From NCBI GenBank assembly GCA_018336035.1, contig JAGXRD010000008.1, positions 1 through 32,817 on the forward strand: a stretch of 32,817 bases of DNA, in the 5' to 3' direction. A program made the position numbers and the translations under genes. The notes under the pieces were generated by a model. That model saw nothing but the letters and a program-made list of their open reading frames with translations. It was not told the origin of the DNA and did no database searches. Shown here piece by piece: positions 1 through 7,229 of this stretch. The stretch comes from Alphaproteobacteria bacterium. Its GTDB lineage: Bacteria > Pseudomonadota > Alphaproteobacteria > Ferrovibrionales > Ferrovibrionaceae. Position 1 is the stretch's first letter. Each line of letters begins with the position of its first letter.

Positions 1-66
1 CATCCACGCCTTTCTTATCGTTGAGACGAAGACGTGGATGGCCGGGACGAGCCCGGCCATGACAAT
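1..66. repeat. Intergenic palindromic repeat, copy A (cut by window edge)
   Basis: Bases 34-65 form an imperfect palindrome whose core is GGCCGGG-ACGA-GCCCGGCC, flanked by GTGGAT on the left and ATGAC on the right. An eight-base CATCCACG at 1-8 is the inverse of CGTGGATG at 33-40, so the window begins inside a two-armed element. The same kind of arm recurs near 3538-3610, 10582-10658 and 32745-32817, always between genes. Similar small palindromic units are common between genes in alphaproteobacterial genomes. Confidence 0.75.
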
Positions 67-78
67 TTTCAGAAATCT

Positions 79-417
79 CTATCGTTGCGGACTGGCGACG
101 TGGATGGTGTAGTCAGGATTCACTTCATAGTAGTAACCACCGCCGGTCATCATCGTCGTATAACCATGCACGACGAATATAACCTGAAATCCATTTTCGA
201 ATTCTCTGCATGTTACGTCGGCATAACGCTTCAAAAACATGTTCTCGAATTCGATCTTTTCAGCATGAGGCGATTTCTGAACTTTCTCATGCCTTGATTT
301 TGCATGTTGAAGGGCCGCGTCGATAGCAAGAGTACACTTGGCTGAAATGGATGCGCCTTGTGCCGTAGCAGATGATGCCGCGAGGAGAAGAGTAAAAAGC
401 AGAAGTTGCGTCTTCAT
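79..417 (-). CDS. Small secreted protein of unknown function
   Basis: A 112-residue protein that I do not recognise. Residues 1-19 form a clear signal peptide: a Lys near the start, a Leu-rich core (LLLFTLLLAA) and a small-residue cleavage region around SATAQ. The mature part has two cysteines (28 and 70) that could form a disulfide, a charged helix-like middle (residues 36-66), and a Tyr/Gly-rich stretch (GGGYYYEV) near the C terminus. Its start codon overlaps the stop of the upstream Lrp/AsnC gene in an ATGA arrangement, so the two are probably co-transcribed and translationally coupled. The frame stays open far upstream, but that part is only the shadow of the regulator gene. The start at 417 is chosen for the signal peptide. 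It probably acts in the periplasm. Confidence 0.7.
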   Translation of the reverse strand: MKTQLLLFTLLLAASSATAQGASISAKCTLAIDAALQHAKSRHEKVQKSPHAEKIEFENMFLKRYADVTCREFENGFQVIFVVHGYTTMMTGGGYYYEVNPDYTIHVASPQR

Positions 418-887
418 ATGACACTCTCCAACGGCAGCGCCGTGGTCTGCTTGATCGTGTGCAGCACGATCGAGGAGCGCACGCTGCGCACGCCGGGCAC
501 GCGCAGCAGGCGATCCGAGAGGAAGTCGGCAAAGGCCTTGAGATCCTTCGCCACGATGCGCAGCACGAAATCCTGCTCGCCGGTCACCGAATAGCATTCG
601 AGGATTTCCGAAAAGCGCAGCACCGCTGCCTCGAAACCGTCCATCGCCTCGGCCTGGCGCTCCAGTGACACGCTGCTGAAGGCCAGCACGGTCAGGCCCA
701 CGGCATCGGGCTTCAGCAGGGCGGCATAAGTGGCGATCACGCCCTCGGCCTCCAGCCGTGCCAGCCGGCGGCTGACCTGACTGGCGCTCAGGCCCACGGT
801 TTCCGCCAGTGCCGCATTGGGCGCGCGGCCCTCGCGCTGAAGCGCGGTGAGAAGACGCAGGTCGAAAACATCCAGATCGGCAGCCAT
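414..887 (-). CDS. Lrp/AsnC family transcriptional regulator
   Basis: A 157-residue protein of normal length for the family. An N-terminal winged helix-turn-helix covers about residues 8-55 (core ALAETVGLSASQVSRRL), followed by a RAM/AsnC ligand-binding domain at about 65-145, with the typical ECYSVTGEQDFVLRI strand-turn-strand. Members form octamers or similar discs, bind amino acids and control amino-acid metabolism genes. The gene is divergent from phenylalanine 4-monooxygenase across a 123-base gap holding an inverted repeat, so a role as its phenylalanine- or tyrosine-responsive regulator is likely (inference from position). The downstream gene overlaps its stop by 4 bases. Confidence 0.93.
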   Translation of the reverse strand: MAADLDVFDLRLLTALQREGRAPNAALAETVGLSASQVSRRLARLEAEGVIATYAALLKPDAVGLTVLAFSSVSLERQAEAMDGFEAAVLRFSEILECYSVTGEQDFVLRIVAKDLKAFADFLSDRLLRVPGVRSVRSSIVLHTIKQTTALPLESVI

Positions 888-894
888 GCATCAT

Positions 895-923
895 TCTGGC
901 ATTAAATCATTAATACCGCCAGA
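895..923. promoter_or_regulatory. Candidate Lrp-type operator between lrp-like gene and phhA
   Basis: TCTGGC at 895-900 is mirrored by GCCAGA at 918-923, and inside it ATTAA (901-905) is mirrored by TTAAT (910-914) around the centre ATCA. The two dyads are offset by about 1.5 bases. A second GCCAGA lies at 951-956. GC-rich outer arms with an AT-rich centre fit Lrp/AsnC operators. The position suits control of both divergent genes. No binding data exist here, so this is inference from symmetry and position. Confidence 0.4.
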
Positions 924-1010
924 TTCTTGCAGATATCACGACGTTGTTCTGCCAGATGCAGGGTCCTTGCGGCGGTAACGCGATATCCTTGCGGAAGCTA
1001 GGAGGCAGCC

Positions 1011-1904
1011 ATGGCCGTAGTTCAGCAGATTGGCGCAGAACGGCACGACGATCTCGTCCTCCGCCCCGACTATACGCATGACCAGCCGCTGGAGCGTTAC
1101 ACGGCCGAGGATCATGCCGTCTGGCGTGACCTGTTCCGCCGCCAGGCCGCCTTGCTGCCCGGCCGGGCCTGCGACGCCTTCCTCGATGGCCTGAAGGGGC
1201 TCGGCGTGGCAGCTGACGGCATTCCCGATTTCGAGCGCCTGTCGGATGTGCTGGAGAAAGCCACCGGCTGGCGCATCGTCTGCGTGCCCGGCCTGGTGCC
1301 CGACGACATCTTCTTCGGTCATCTGGCCGCAAGGCGTTTTCCGGTCACCTGGTGGATCCGCCAGCGCGCGCAGCTCGACTATCTGCAGGAACCCGACTGC
1401 TTCCATGACATCTACGGCCATGTGCCGCTGCTGATGAATCCGGTCTTCGCCGATTACATGCAGGCCTATGGCGAAGGTGGGTTGAAGGCGGCGGGACTGA
1501 ACGCGCTGCATCACCTGGCGCGGCTCTACTGGTACACGGTGGAGTTCGGCCTGATCGAGCAGTCAAACGGCGATCTTCGCATCTACGGCAGCGGGATTCT
1601 CTCGTCGAAAACTGAAAGCCTCTTCTGCCTCGACAGCAATGCGCCGAACCGCATCCGCTTCGACCTGATGCGTGTGATGCGCACGCGCTACCGCATCGAC
1701 ACCTTCCAGAAGAGCTATTTTGTGATCCGCAGCTTCGATGAGCTGTTCGAGGCGACGCGGCCGGATTTCACGCCGCTCTATGCTCAGCTGCGCGGCCAGC
1801 CGGATTTCGGTGCCGCCGATATAGCAGTGCAGGACAGCGTGATCACCCGCGGCACGCTGGATGCGACAGAAGGCGGCTGGGAAGGCGAGACGGCGGATGC
1901 CTGA
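1011..1904 (+). CDS. phhA: Phenylalanine 4-monooxygenase
   Basis: A 297-residue monomer-type bacterial aromatic amino acid hydroxylase that converts phenylalanine to tyrosine using tetrahydropterin, O2 and a non-haem iron. The iron ligands are visible: H132 and H137 in HDIYGH and E178 in WYTVEFGL, with the same spacing as the Chromobacterium enzyme. The pterin and substrate region (PGLVPDDIFF, WWIRQR) precedes them. There is no N-terminal ACT regulatory domain, as is usual in bacteria. A strong ribosome binding site, AGGAGG at 1000-1005, sits 5 bases before the ATG. The divergent Lrp/AsnC gene is the likely regulator. No pterin dehydratase (phhB) is adjacent. Confidence 0.96.
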   Translation: MAVVQQIGAERHDDLVLRPDYTHDQPLERYTAEDHAVWRDLFRRQAALLPGRACDAFLDGLKGLGVAADGIPDFERLSDVLEKATGWRIVCVPGLVPDDIFFGHLAARRFPVTWWIRQRAQLDYLQEPDCFHDIYGHVPLLMNPVFADYMQAYGEGGLKAAGLNALHHLARLYWYTVEFGLIEQSNGDLRIYGSGILSSKTESLFCLDSNAPNRIRFDLMRVMRTRYRIDTFQKSYFVIRSFDELFEATRPDFTPLYAQLRGQPDFGAADIAVQDSVITRGTLDATEGGWEGETADA

Positions 1905-2037
1905 GCAATGCCGGCTGCATCCCGGCCGAGGATAGTTTGAGCCTAAAAGCCGGCAATCTTGGTGCCGAAACGAGGAAAAATGCTCTGGAATGGGGTCGAA
2001 AACCGCCCTGATTGGGCAAAAAAGCCGGCCAAGGCCC

Positions 2038-2130
2038 GTTTAAAACCCGATTTTAAGCTTGTTTCTGTCGAAACAGGCCATTTTTGGCCCAAATTTCCCT
2101 GAAAACAGGGGCTAAAACCGGGTTTTGGAC
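2038..2130 (+). other. Sequence able to fold into a 93-nt cloverleaf, possible RNA element
   Basis: This lies in the 266-base gap between phhA and the convergent GST gene. Bases 2038-2049 pair with 2119-2130 (12 bp including two G-U pairs). After one mismatch, 2051-2055 pairs with 2113-2117, then 2057-2058 with 2111-2112. Inside are three hairpins, each with a 5-bp stem and a 4-base loop: 2061-2074 (GTTTC-TGTC-GAAAC), 2076-2089 (GGCCA-TTTT-TGGCC) and 2097-2110 (CCCTG-AAAA-CAGGG). The two G-U pairs would become A-C mismatches in the opposite transcript, so plus-strand RNA is favoured, perhaps as the phhA 3' untranslated region. It does not match a tRNA. I recognise no known RNA family; it could also be a palindromic DNA repeat. 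Confidence 0.45.
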
Positions 2131-2170
2131 AAAGCTGGATACCGTCGTAAACCCTGTCTGAACGGCTGCC

Positions 2171-2797
2171 TTACTCCATCGGCGGCATGACATGGGCCTG
2201 GTAGCCGGCCCGTTCGGTCATCCGGCCATGCCAGGCCAGCAGGTTCGGCAGATGCGGCCGGGTGATCGGGAAGCTGAGCCAGCGGTGCAGCTGGCAGGCC
2301 GCCGGGATGTCGCCGATGGTCAGGCGGTCGCCGGCCACGAAAGCCCGGCTGGCCAGATGGCCGTCCAGCCGGGCCCAGTAGTCCGCCGCCTGCATCTCGG
2401 CTCTGGTCATGGCATTGAGGTCGGCCTTCACCGGGTCGCGCACGAAGCCCCAGAACAGCACCCGCATCGGCTCGCCGATCAGGCTGGTTGCCCAGTCCAT
2501 CCAGCGGTCGGCCTGGCTGCGGTCGGCCGGATCGGCCAGCCACAGGCCGGTGCCGGCGGCGTCATGGCGTGCGGCGAGATAACGCACCACGCTGTTGCTC
2601 TCCCAGTGGATGCTGCCATCGACGTCCTGCAATACCGGAATGAGGCCATTGGGGTTCATGGCGCGGTATTCCGGCGTGTCGTTGCCGCCGAATTTGCCGC
2701 CGACGCTGATATGCTCGTAATGCAGCCCCAGCTCGTCGGCCGCCCACAAAACCTTCTGGACATTGGAAGAACTGGCGCGACCCCATATCTTCATCAT
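2171..2797 (-). CDS. Glutathione S-transferase family protein
   Basis: A 208-residue protein with the usual two-part GST build. The N-terminal thioredoxin-like domain (about 1-80) has a Ser-rich start (GRASSSNVQKVLW), the cis-proline region NPNGLIPVL, and the glutathione gamma-glutamyl contact WESNSVVRYL. The C-terminal all-helical domain (about 90-200) carries the N-capping motif AGDRLTIGDIPAA. It probably conjugates glutathione to small electrophiles in the cytoplasm; the substrate cannot be read from sequence. It is divergent from the FzlA-like gene across 60 bases and convergent with phhA. Two ATG codons are adjacent at the start; the first is used here. Confidence 0.9.
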   Translation of the reverse strand: MMKIWGRASSSNVQKVLWAADELGLHYEHISVGGKFGGNDTPEYRAMNPNGLIPVLQDVDGSIHWESNSVVRYLAARHDAAGTGLWLADPADRSQADRWMDWATSLIGEPMRVLFWGFVRDPVKADLNAMTRAEMQAADYWARLDGHLASRAFVAGDRLTIGDIPAACQLHRWLSFPITRPHLPNLLAWHGRMTERAGYQAHVMPPME

Positions 2798-2857
2798 GCT
2801 GATTCGCTGTCCTCTCCAGCTTTTTCATTCATCCGAATACGACTAGACTCCCGCCCC

Positions 2858-3526
2858 ATGCGCAAGCTGTACCATCTCTGGCTTTCCCCCCAGTCCCGCA
2901 AGGTCCGCGTGCTCCTGAAGGAGAAGGGCCTGGAATTCGACCTTGAGGTCGAGAAGCTGTGGGAGCGCCGGCCGGAATTCCTCGCCATGGACCCGAGCGG
3001 CAACGGGCCGGTGCTGGTCGAGCATGACGGCCGCAGCCTTGCCGACAGCCAGGCGATCTGCGAATACCTCGATGAGGTCTATCCCAACAAGATGCTGATC
3101 GGCTTCGATCCGCCGAGCCGCGCCGAAACGCGCCGGCTGGTCGCCTGGTGGGATCACAAATTCGGCCCAGAAGTTTCCGAACCGCTGGTGTTTGAAAAAG
3201 TGATGAAGCGCTTCATGGGCATGGGCCATCCGGAATCGGCCGTGATCCGCATCGCGCACCAGAATATGAAAATCCATCTCGACTACATCGCCTGGCTCAC
3301 CGAGCGTCGCAACTGGCTCGCCGGCGACGACTTCTCGCTGGCCGATATCGCGGCCGCCGCGCATGTCAGCTGCCTGGATTATCTCGGCGACATTCCCTGG
3401 GCCGACCATCCCGGCGCGCATGACTGGTATGCCCGCGTGAAGTCGCGGCCCAGTTTCCGTCCGCTGCTGGCCGACCATATCCCCGGCCTGCCGCCGCCGA
3501 AGCATTACGCCGATCTGGATTTCTGA
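2858..3526 (+). CDS. fzlA: GST-fold protein, FzlA-like (FtsZ-associated)
   Basis: A 222-residue GST-fold protein. Features resembling the alphaproteobacterial FtsZ-localised protein FzlA are the WWDHKFGPEV segment after the thioredoxin-like domain, the HLDYIAWL and RNWLAGDDFSLAD segments, the SCLDYLGDIPW motif and the tail ending HYADLDF. In Caulobacter, FzlA binds FtsZ and governs constriction and lacks ordinary GST activity (family knowledge). The nearby order, with queG and an SDR a little downstream, is the common one for fzlA in this class. The start at 2858 gives the expected MRKLYHLWLSP beginning; the frame is open much further upstream, but that part is antisense to the neighbouring GST gene. 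Confidence 0.75.
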   Translation: MRKLYHLWLSPQSRKVRVLLKEKGLEFDLEVEKLWERRPEFLAMDPSGNGPVLVEHDGRSLADSQAICEYLDEVYPNKMLIGFDPPSRAETRRLVAWWDHKFGPEVSEPLVFEKVMKRFMGMGHPESAVIRIAHQNMKIHLDYIAWLTERRNWLAGDDFSLADIAAAAHVSCLDYLGDIPWADHPGAHDWYARVKSRPSFRPLLADHIPGLPPPKHYADLDF

Positions 3527-3537
3527 CGTCCGCAACC

Positions 3538-3610
3538 GTCACCCCGGCCAAGCGCAGCGCGAGCCGGGGTCCCATTAAAATGGGATGCCGGGTCAAGCCC
3601 GGCATGACAA
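3538..3610. repeat. Intergenic palindromic repeat, copy B
   Basis: Two palindromic arms. The first, 3538-3576, is ACCCCGG...CCGGGGT. The second, 3579-3608, is GATGCCGGG-TCAAG-CCCGGCATGAC. They are joined by TCCCATTAAAATGGGA, itself an inverted repeat. The leader CGTCCGCAA just before it also precedes copy C at 10582. The element sits between fzlA and ridA and may fold in their transcript. Confidence 0.8.
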
Positions 3611-3639
3611 AAAGAAGTGACAACAAAGGAGACTACCGC

Positions 3640-3990
3640 ATGTCCGTTCGCCGTATCGATGTCGGTCCCCGCATGAGCCAGGCCGTGGTGCATGGCAACA
3701 CCGTGTATCTCGCCGGCCAGGTCGCCGCCGACCCGAAGGCCGATGTCTCCGGCCAGACCGAGCAGATCCTGGCGCAGATCGACCGCCTGCTGAAGGAAGC
3801 CGGCACCGACAAGACCAAGATCCTGTCGACCAATATCTGGCTTGCCGACATGTCGACCTTCGCCGACATGAACAAGGTCTGGGATGTCTGGGTGCCGAAG
3901 GGCAACACGCCGGCGCGCGCCACCGTCGAAGCCAAGCTGGCGACGCCGGACTACAAGGTCGAGATCGCCTGCATTGCCGCCATCGGTTGA
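3640..3990 (+). CDS. RidA family protein (reactive intermediate deaminase)
   Basis: A 116-residue protein, close to the usual 115-130 of the YjgF/YER057c/UK114 family. RidA members form trimers and hydrolyse reactive enamine/imine intermediates made by PLP enzymes. The conserved carboxylate-binding Arg is R93 in TPARATVEAKL and the late Glu is E108 in YKVEIACIA. The strand-loop NTVYLAGQVAADP is typical. The frame is open further upstream through the palindromic repeat, but the ATG at 3640 has a good ribosome binding site (AAAGGAG at 3625-3631) and a family-like start. It overlaps the proposed start of queG by 17 bases, suggesting one operon. This branch (VWVPKGNTPAR) is not the canonical ridA, so no symbol is given. 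Confidence 0.92.
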   Translation: MSVRRIDVGPRMSQAVVHGNTVYLAGQVAADPKADVSGQTEQILAQIDRLLKEAGTDKTKILSTNIWLADMSTFADMNKVWDVWVPKGNTPARATVEAKLATPDYKVEIACIAAIG

Positions 3991-5029
3991 TAAAACCGAC
4001 CTGAAAGAGCTGATCCGTCAGCGCGCGCTGGCGGAAGGATTCGATGCGGTCGGCTTCACATCGGCCGACCGCATCGGCCCCGAACTGGCCGAGCGGCTGG
4101 ATGAGTTCATGGCGCTCAAGCGTCATGGCGCCATGCAGTGGCTGGAAGACAAGGCCGAACGCCGCCGCCATCCCAATGCGCTCTGGCCCGAGGCGCGCGG
4201 CATCATCGCACTCGGTCTGAATTACGGTCCCGAACGCGATCCGCTCGAGGTGCTGCTGGAGAAAGATCGCGCTGCGATCTCGGTCTATGCGCAAGGCCGC
4301 GACTACCATCTCGTCGTCAAGAAGAAGCTAAAAGCGCTGGCCGGCTGGCTGCACCGCCATGCTGGCAACGACGTAAAAGTCTTCGTCGATACCGCGCCGC
4401 TGATGGAAAAGCCGCTCGCCGCTCAGGCTGGCATCGGCTGGCAGGGCAAGCATACCAATCTGGTCTCGCGCGACTTCGGTTCCTGGCTATTTCTCGGCCT
4501 GATCCTTACTACCGCGGAGATCGCGCCGGATGACGCCGAGACCGATCACTGCGGCACCTGCAGCAACTGTCTCGACATCTGCCCCACGAATGCTTTCCCC
4601 GCGCCGTATCAGCTCGATGCCCGGCGCTGCATTTCCTACCTGACCATCGAATATGACGGCGTGATCGCCGAGGAATTTGCGACGGCCATGGGTAACCGCA
4701 TCTATGGCTGCGACGATTGCCTCGCCGTCTGTCCGTGGAACAAATTCGCCAGCACGGCACGCGAAATCACCCTGCAGGCGCGTCCCGAACTCGATGCACC
4801 GATGCTGCGCGATCTGGCTGTGCTCGACGATGCCGGCTTCCGCGACCGCTTTGCCACCACCGCGGTGAAACGCATCGGCCGCGACCGTTTCATTCGCAAT
4901 GTCTGTATCGCACTCGGCAACAGCGGCGATGCCGCCATGCGGCCGGTGCTGGAGCGTCTGTCGAATGATTCTGCCGAGGTGGTGCGCCAGCAGGCGATGC
5001 AGGCGCTGACAAGACTGGCGGCAGCCTAA
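3974..5029 (+). CDS. queG: Epoxyqueuosine reductase
   Basis: A 351-residue cobalamin- and iron-sulfur-dependent enzyme that performs the last step of queuosine tRNA modification, reducing epoxyqueuosine to queuosine at position 34. Two 4Fe-4S sets are visible: C193, C196, C199, C203 (CGTCSNCLDICP) and C246, C249, C253 with C219 (GCDDCLAVCPW). The cofactor segment DTAPLMEKPLAAQAGIGWQGKH is complete apart from ordinary substitutions. The C terminus (about 290-351) is a HEAT-like helical repeat. No ATG lies near the expected N terminus; TTG at 3974 gives PPSVDKTDLKELIRQ, matching the family, and overlaps ridA by 17 bases. Its stop overlaps the stop of the opposing TPR gene by 4 bases (5026-5029). 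Confidence 0.94.
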   Translation: MPPSVDKTDLKELIRQRALAEGFDAVGFTSADRIGPELAERLDEFMALKRHGAMQWLEDKAERRRHPNALWPEARGIIALGLNYGPERDPLEVLLEKDRAAISVYAQGRDYHLVVKKKLKALAGWLHRHAGNDVKVFVDTAPLMEKPLAAQAGIGWQGKHTNLVSRDFGSWLFLGLILTTAEIAPDDAETDHCGTCSNCLDICPTNAFPAPYQLDARRCISYLTIEYDGVIAEEFATAMGNRIYGCDDCLAVCPWNKFASTAREITLQARPELDAPMLRDLAVLDDAGFRDRFATTAVKRIGRDRFIRNVCIALGNSGDAAMRPVLERLSNDSAEVVRQQAMQALTRLAAA

Positions 5030-5808
5030 TCCTGCTTTACGTCCATCTGCTCGATATATTGTCCGGCGGAGATTGCGGCCGGTGAGTCGGGCGCGATCAG
5101 GCGCACTTCGAGCAGATCGCGCCGCGCACCGGTCTTGTCGCCCTTGTTGAGCCGCAGGATGCCGCGCTCAAGCAGGGCCTCAGGCAGGCGCGGCTGAATG
5201 GCGAGTGCGGTTTCGGCATCTTCCAGCGCGCCGGCCATGTCGCCGGTCTGCCGCCGCGCCGCGGCACGCAGCGCCAGTGCATCCTCGCGGGTCGGATCGA
5301 CGCGGATCGCCAGATCGAGATCGCGCTTCGCCGCCGCATAGTCGTTCAGGGCCGCCAGTGCCAGGGCGCGGTCGATCAGCAGGTCGCCTGTCTCCGGCGC
5401 CGCCTTCAATGCAATGTCCAGCAACTGTTTCGCGCGCTGCGGCTGTTCGGCCAGCAGCCAGGCATTGGCGGCCTGGTCGAGCAATGCCACGGTCAGATGC
5501 GGCGCCTGCTTCTCGGCCAGCGGCAGCAGCTTTTCCAGCCGGTCGGCCGCATCGCCGTAATGCCGCATCTCGACCAGCGCCAGCGCCGCGCAATGCTGCG
5601 CCGGCAGCCCGCCGCCGGTCGCCTGCCACAACTGCGCCTGGCTGAAGCCGTCTTCAGGATTGCGACGCACCAGCGACAGGCAGTCCTGATAGGCCGCATC
5701 CTGCAGAACCGTCGAGCCCTGCAGCGATTGCTGCGCCACGGCCGGAAGAGCGATTGCCATGAGGCTGGCGAACAGCGCCGGAGACACTATCTTGAAGCTG
5801 GAGATCAT
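5026..5808 (-). CDS. Secreted tetratricopeptide-repeat protein
   Basis: A 260-residue protein with a signal peptide (residues 1-25, core LFASLMAIALPAVA, cleavage after AVA-QQ). The rest is alpha-helical repeat: TPR-like units are readable from about residue 85 to 245, for example AANAWLLAEQPQRAKQLLDIA, followed by DRALALAALNDYAAAKRDLD and GALEDAETALAIQP. TPR proteins act as scaffolds for protein-protein contacts; the partner is unknown. Two cysteines (in YQDCLSL and AQHCAAL) lie in the N-terminal part and may form a disulfide. It is divergent from the SDR gene (51-base gap) and ends tail to tail with queG. An earlier ATG at 5850 is possible but spoils the signal peptide. Confidence 0.85.
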   Translation of the reverse strand: MISSFKIVSPALFASLMAIALPAVAQQSLQGSTVLQDAAYQDCLSLVRRNPEDGFSQAQLWQATGGGLPAQHCAALALVEMRHYGDAADRLEKLLPLAEKQAPHLTVALLDQAANAWLLAEQPQRAKQLLDIALKAAPETGDLLIDRALALAALNDYAAAKRDLDLAIRVDPTREDALALRAAARRQTGDMAGALEDAETALAIQPRLPEALLERGILRLNKGDKTGARRDLLEVRLIAPDSPAAISAGQYIEQMDVKQD

Positions 5809-5859
5809 GGCGCGGCAGAGTGGCGAGGCGCTGTGGCAAAAGCAAGGCATGTACACGAG

Positions 5860-6726
5860 ATGACAGGCAACCTTTTCTGTTTCGGACTGGGCTTCAGCGC
5901 GAAAGTGCTGGCGGCGCAGCTGCACGCCCAGGGCTGGGGCGTGATCGGCACCAGCCGCAGTCTGGAGAAAGCCGCCAACATTGCGGCGCTGGGTTATGAC
6001 AGCCACGTCTTCGACGGACTGACGCCGCTCAGCGATGCCTCCGTGCTGCTGCCGGCGACGCATCTGCTGATTTCGGTGCCGGCCGATGACGATGCCGATG
6101 CCGTGCTGCGCTGGCATGGCGCCGATATCGCCAAACTGCCGAACCTGAAATGGCTCGGCTATCTCTCCACCACCGGCGTCTATGGCGATACGGGCGGCAA
6201 CTGGGTCGATGAAACCACGCCGGTCAATCCCCACCAGGCGCGCAGCAAGCGCCGCACGGATGCCGAAGCCGCCTGGCTGCGGCTGCAGGCCGAGCATGGC
6301 GTGCCGGTGCATGTCTTCCGGCTCGCCGGCATCTACGGCCCAGGCCGCAACCAGCTGGAAGGCGTGAAGCGCGGCACCGCGCATCGCATCGTGAAGCCCG
6401 GCCAGGTATTTTGCCGCATCCATGTCGAGGATATCGCGCAGGTGCTGCGCGCCTCGATGGCACGGCCCAATCCGGGCGCGATCTACAATCTCGCCGATGA
6501 CGAACCGGCGCCGCCGCAGGATGTGGTGGCCTATGCCGCGGAGTTGCTGAACCTGCCGGTGCCGCCCGAAGTGCCGTTCGCGCAGGCGCAGCTCTCGCCG
6601 ATGGCGGCGAGCTTCTATGCCGACAATCGCCGCGTGCGCAATGACCGCATCAAGACAGAACTGGGCGTGACGCTGAAATACCCGACCTACCGTGAAGGGC
6701 TGAAGGCGCTGCAGTCGAGCCTGTAA
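5860..6726 (+). CDS. SDR-family NAD-dependent epimerase/reductase-like protein
   Basis: A 288-residue atypical short-chain dehydrogenase. The N terminus NLFCFGLGFSAKVLA is a Rossmann nucleotide-binding loop. The strand GYLSTTGVYGDTGG and the segment FRLAGIYGPGRNQLE are typical of extended SDRs of the YeeZ type. The usual active-site YxxxK is not clear: the Tyr is in VYGDTGG with no Lys four residues on, so catalytic activity is uncertain. Genes like this often sit beside queG and fzlA in alphaproteobacteria, but the substrate is not known. The 3' end overlaps the opposing GNAT gene by 40 bases. Confidence 0.85.
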   Translation: MTGNLFCFGLGFSAKVLAAQLHAQGWGVIGTSRSLEKAANIAALGYDSHVFDGLTPLSDASVLLPATHLLISVPADDDADAVLRWHGADIAKLPNLKWLGYLSTTGVYGDTGGNWVDETTPVNPHQARSKRRTDAEAAWLRLQAEHGVPVHVFRLAGIYGPGRNQLEGVKRGTAHRIVKPGQVFCRIHVEDIAQVLRASMARPNPGAIYNLADDEPAPPQDVVAYAAELLNLPVPPEVPFAQAQLSPMAASFYADNRRVRNDRIKTELGVTLKYPTYREGLKALQSSL

Positions 6727-7229
6727 AAGGCCACCAGTTCGGGATCGGGCCGGATTGGTGTCTGGTCCATGCGTTCCTCGACAAACTGCATGCCGAGCCG
6801 GCGCAGGGCTGCCAGCGAAGCGATGTTGTTAACCTGCGCGCCGGCATCCAGATACTTCAGCTGCAAGGCAGAAATGGCGCCGGCCACGAAGGGCCGCAGG
6901 ATTTCGCTCAAATACCCCTGGCCGTGATAGGCCTCGCCGAGCCAGTAGCCCATGCTGCCGATGCGTTCGGCCTCGTCGATCACGGCAATGCCGAGCCAGC
7001 CCATCGCGGCACTGTCAGATTTACGCTCGGCGATGCGGCTGAAAGCTGTCCCCGCGTCGTTGCCTGCGATGGCGCGGGTCAGGCGCTCGGCAGCGGCCTC
7101 GACGCTGAACGGGCTCGGCCAGGTGGCAACCCAGCGGCTGACATTCGGCGTCATCATGGCGGACACCGCAGGCGCATCCGTCACCCGCAGCGGGCGCAGG
7201 CGCACGCGCGCGGTTTCCAGACTGCTCAT
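6687..7229 (-). CDS. GNAT family N-acetyltransferase (RimJ/RimL type)
   Basis: A 180-residue protein. The start LETARVRLRPLRVTDAPAV is the typical RimJ/RimL opening. The acetyl-CoA pyrophosphate-binding loop is at YWLGEAYHGQGYLSEIL (about 96-112). The later strand AQVNNIASLAALRRLGM matches the conserved N-x-x-S helix region of this branch. It should transfer an acetyl group to an amine, either a protein N terminus or a small molecule; the substrate cannot be told. The start overlaps the stop of the alpha/beta hydrolase (7226-7229, ATGA), so the two form a coupled pair. The 3' end runs 40 bases into the opposing SDR gene. Confidence 0.9.
   Translation of the reverse strand: MSSLETARVRLRPLRVTDAPAVSAMMTPNVSRWVATWPSPFSVEAAAERLTRAIAGNDAGTAFSRIAERKSDSAAMGWLGIAVIDEAERIGSMGYWLGEAYHGQGYLSEILRPFVAGAISALQLKYLDAGAQVNNIASLAALRRLGMQFVEERMDQTPIRPDPELVAFYRLDCSAFSPSR

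Noticed and set aside
418-894. N-terminal extension of the small secreted protein
   Set aside because: It is the Lrp/AsnC gene read in another frame; the true start gives a clean signal peptide at 417.
2005-2023. GCCC-TGATT-GGGC hairpin next to six As, as a phhA or GST terminator
   Set aside because: The stem is only 4 bp and the T-run precedes, not follows, the stem on the minus strand; on the plus strand it is an A-run.
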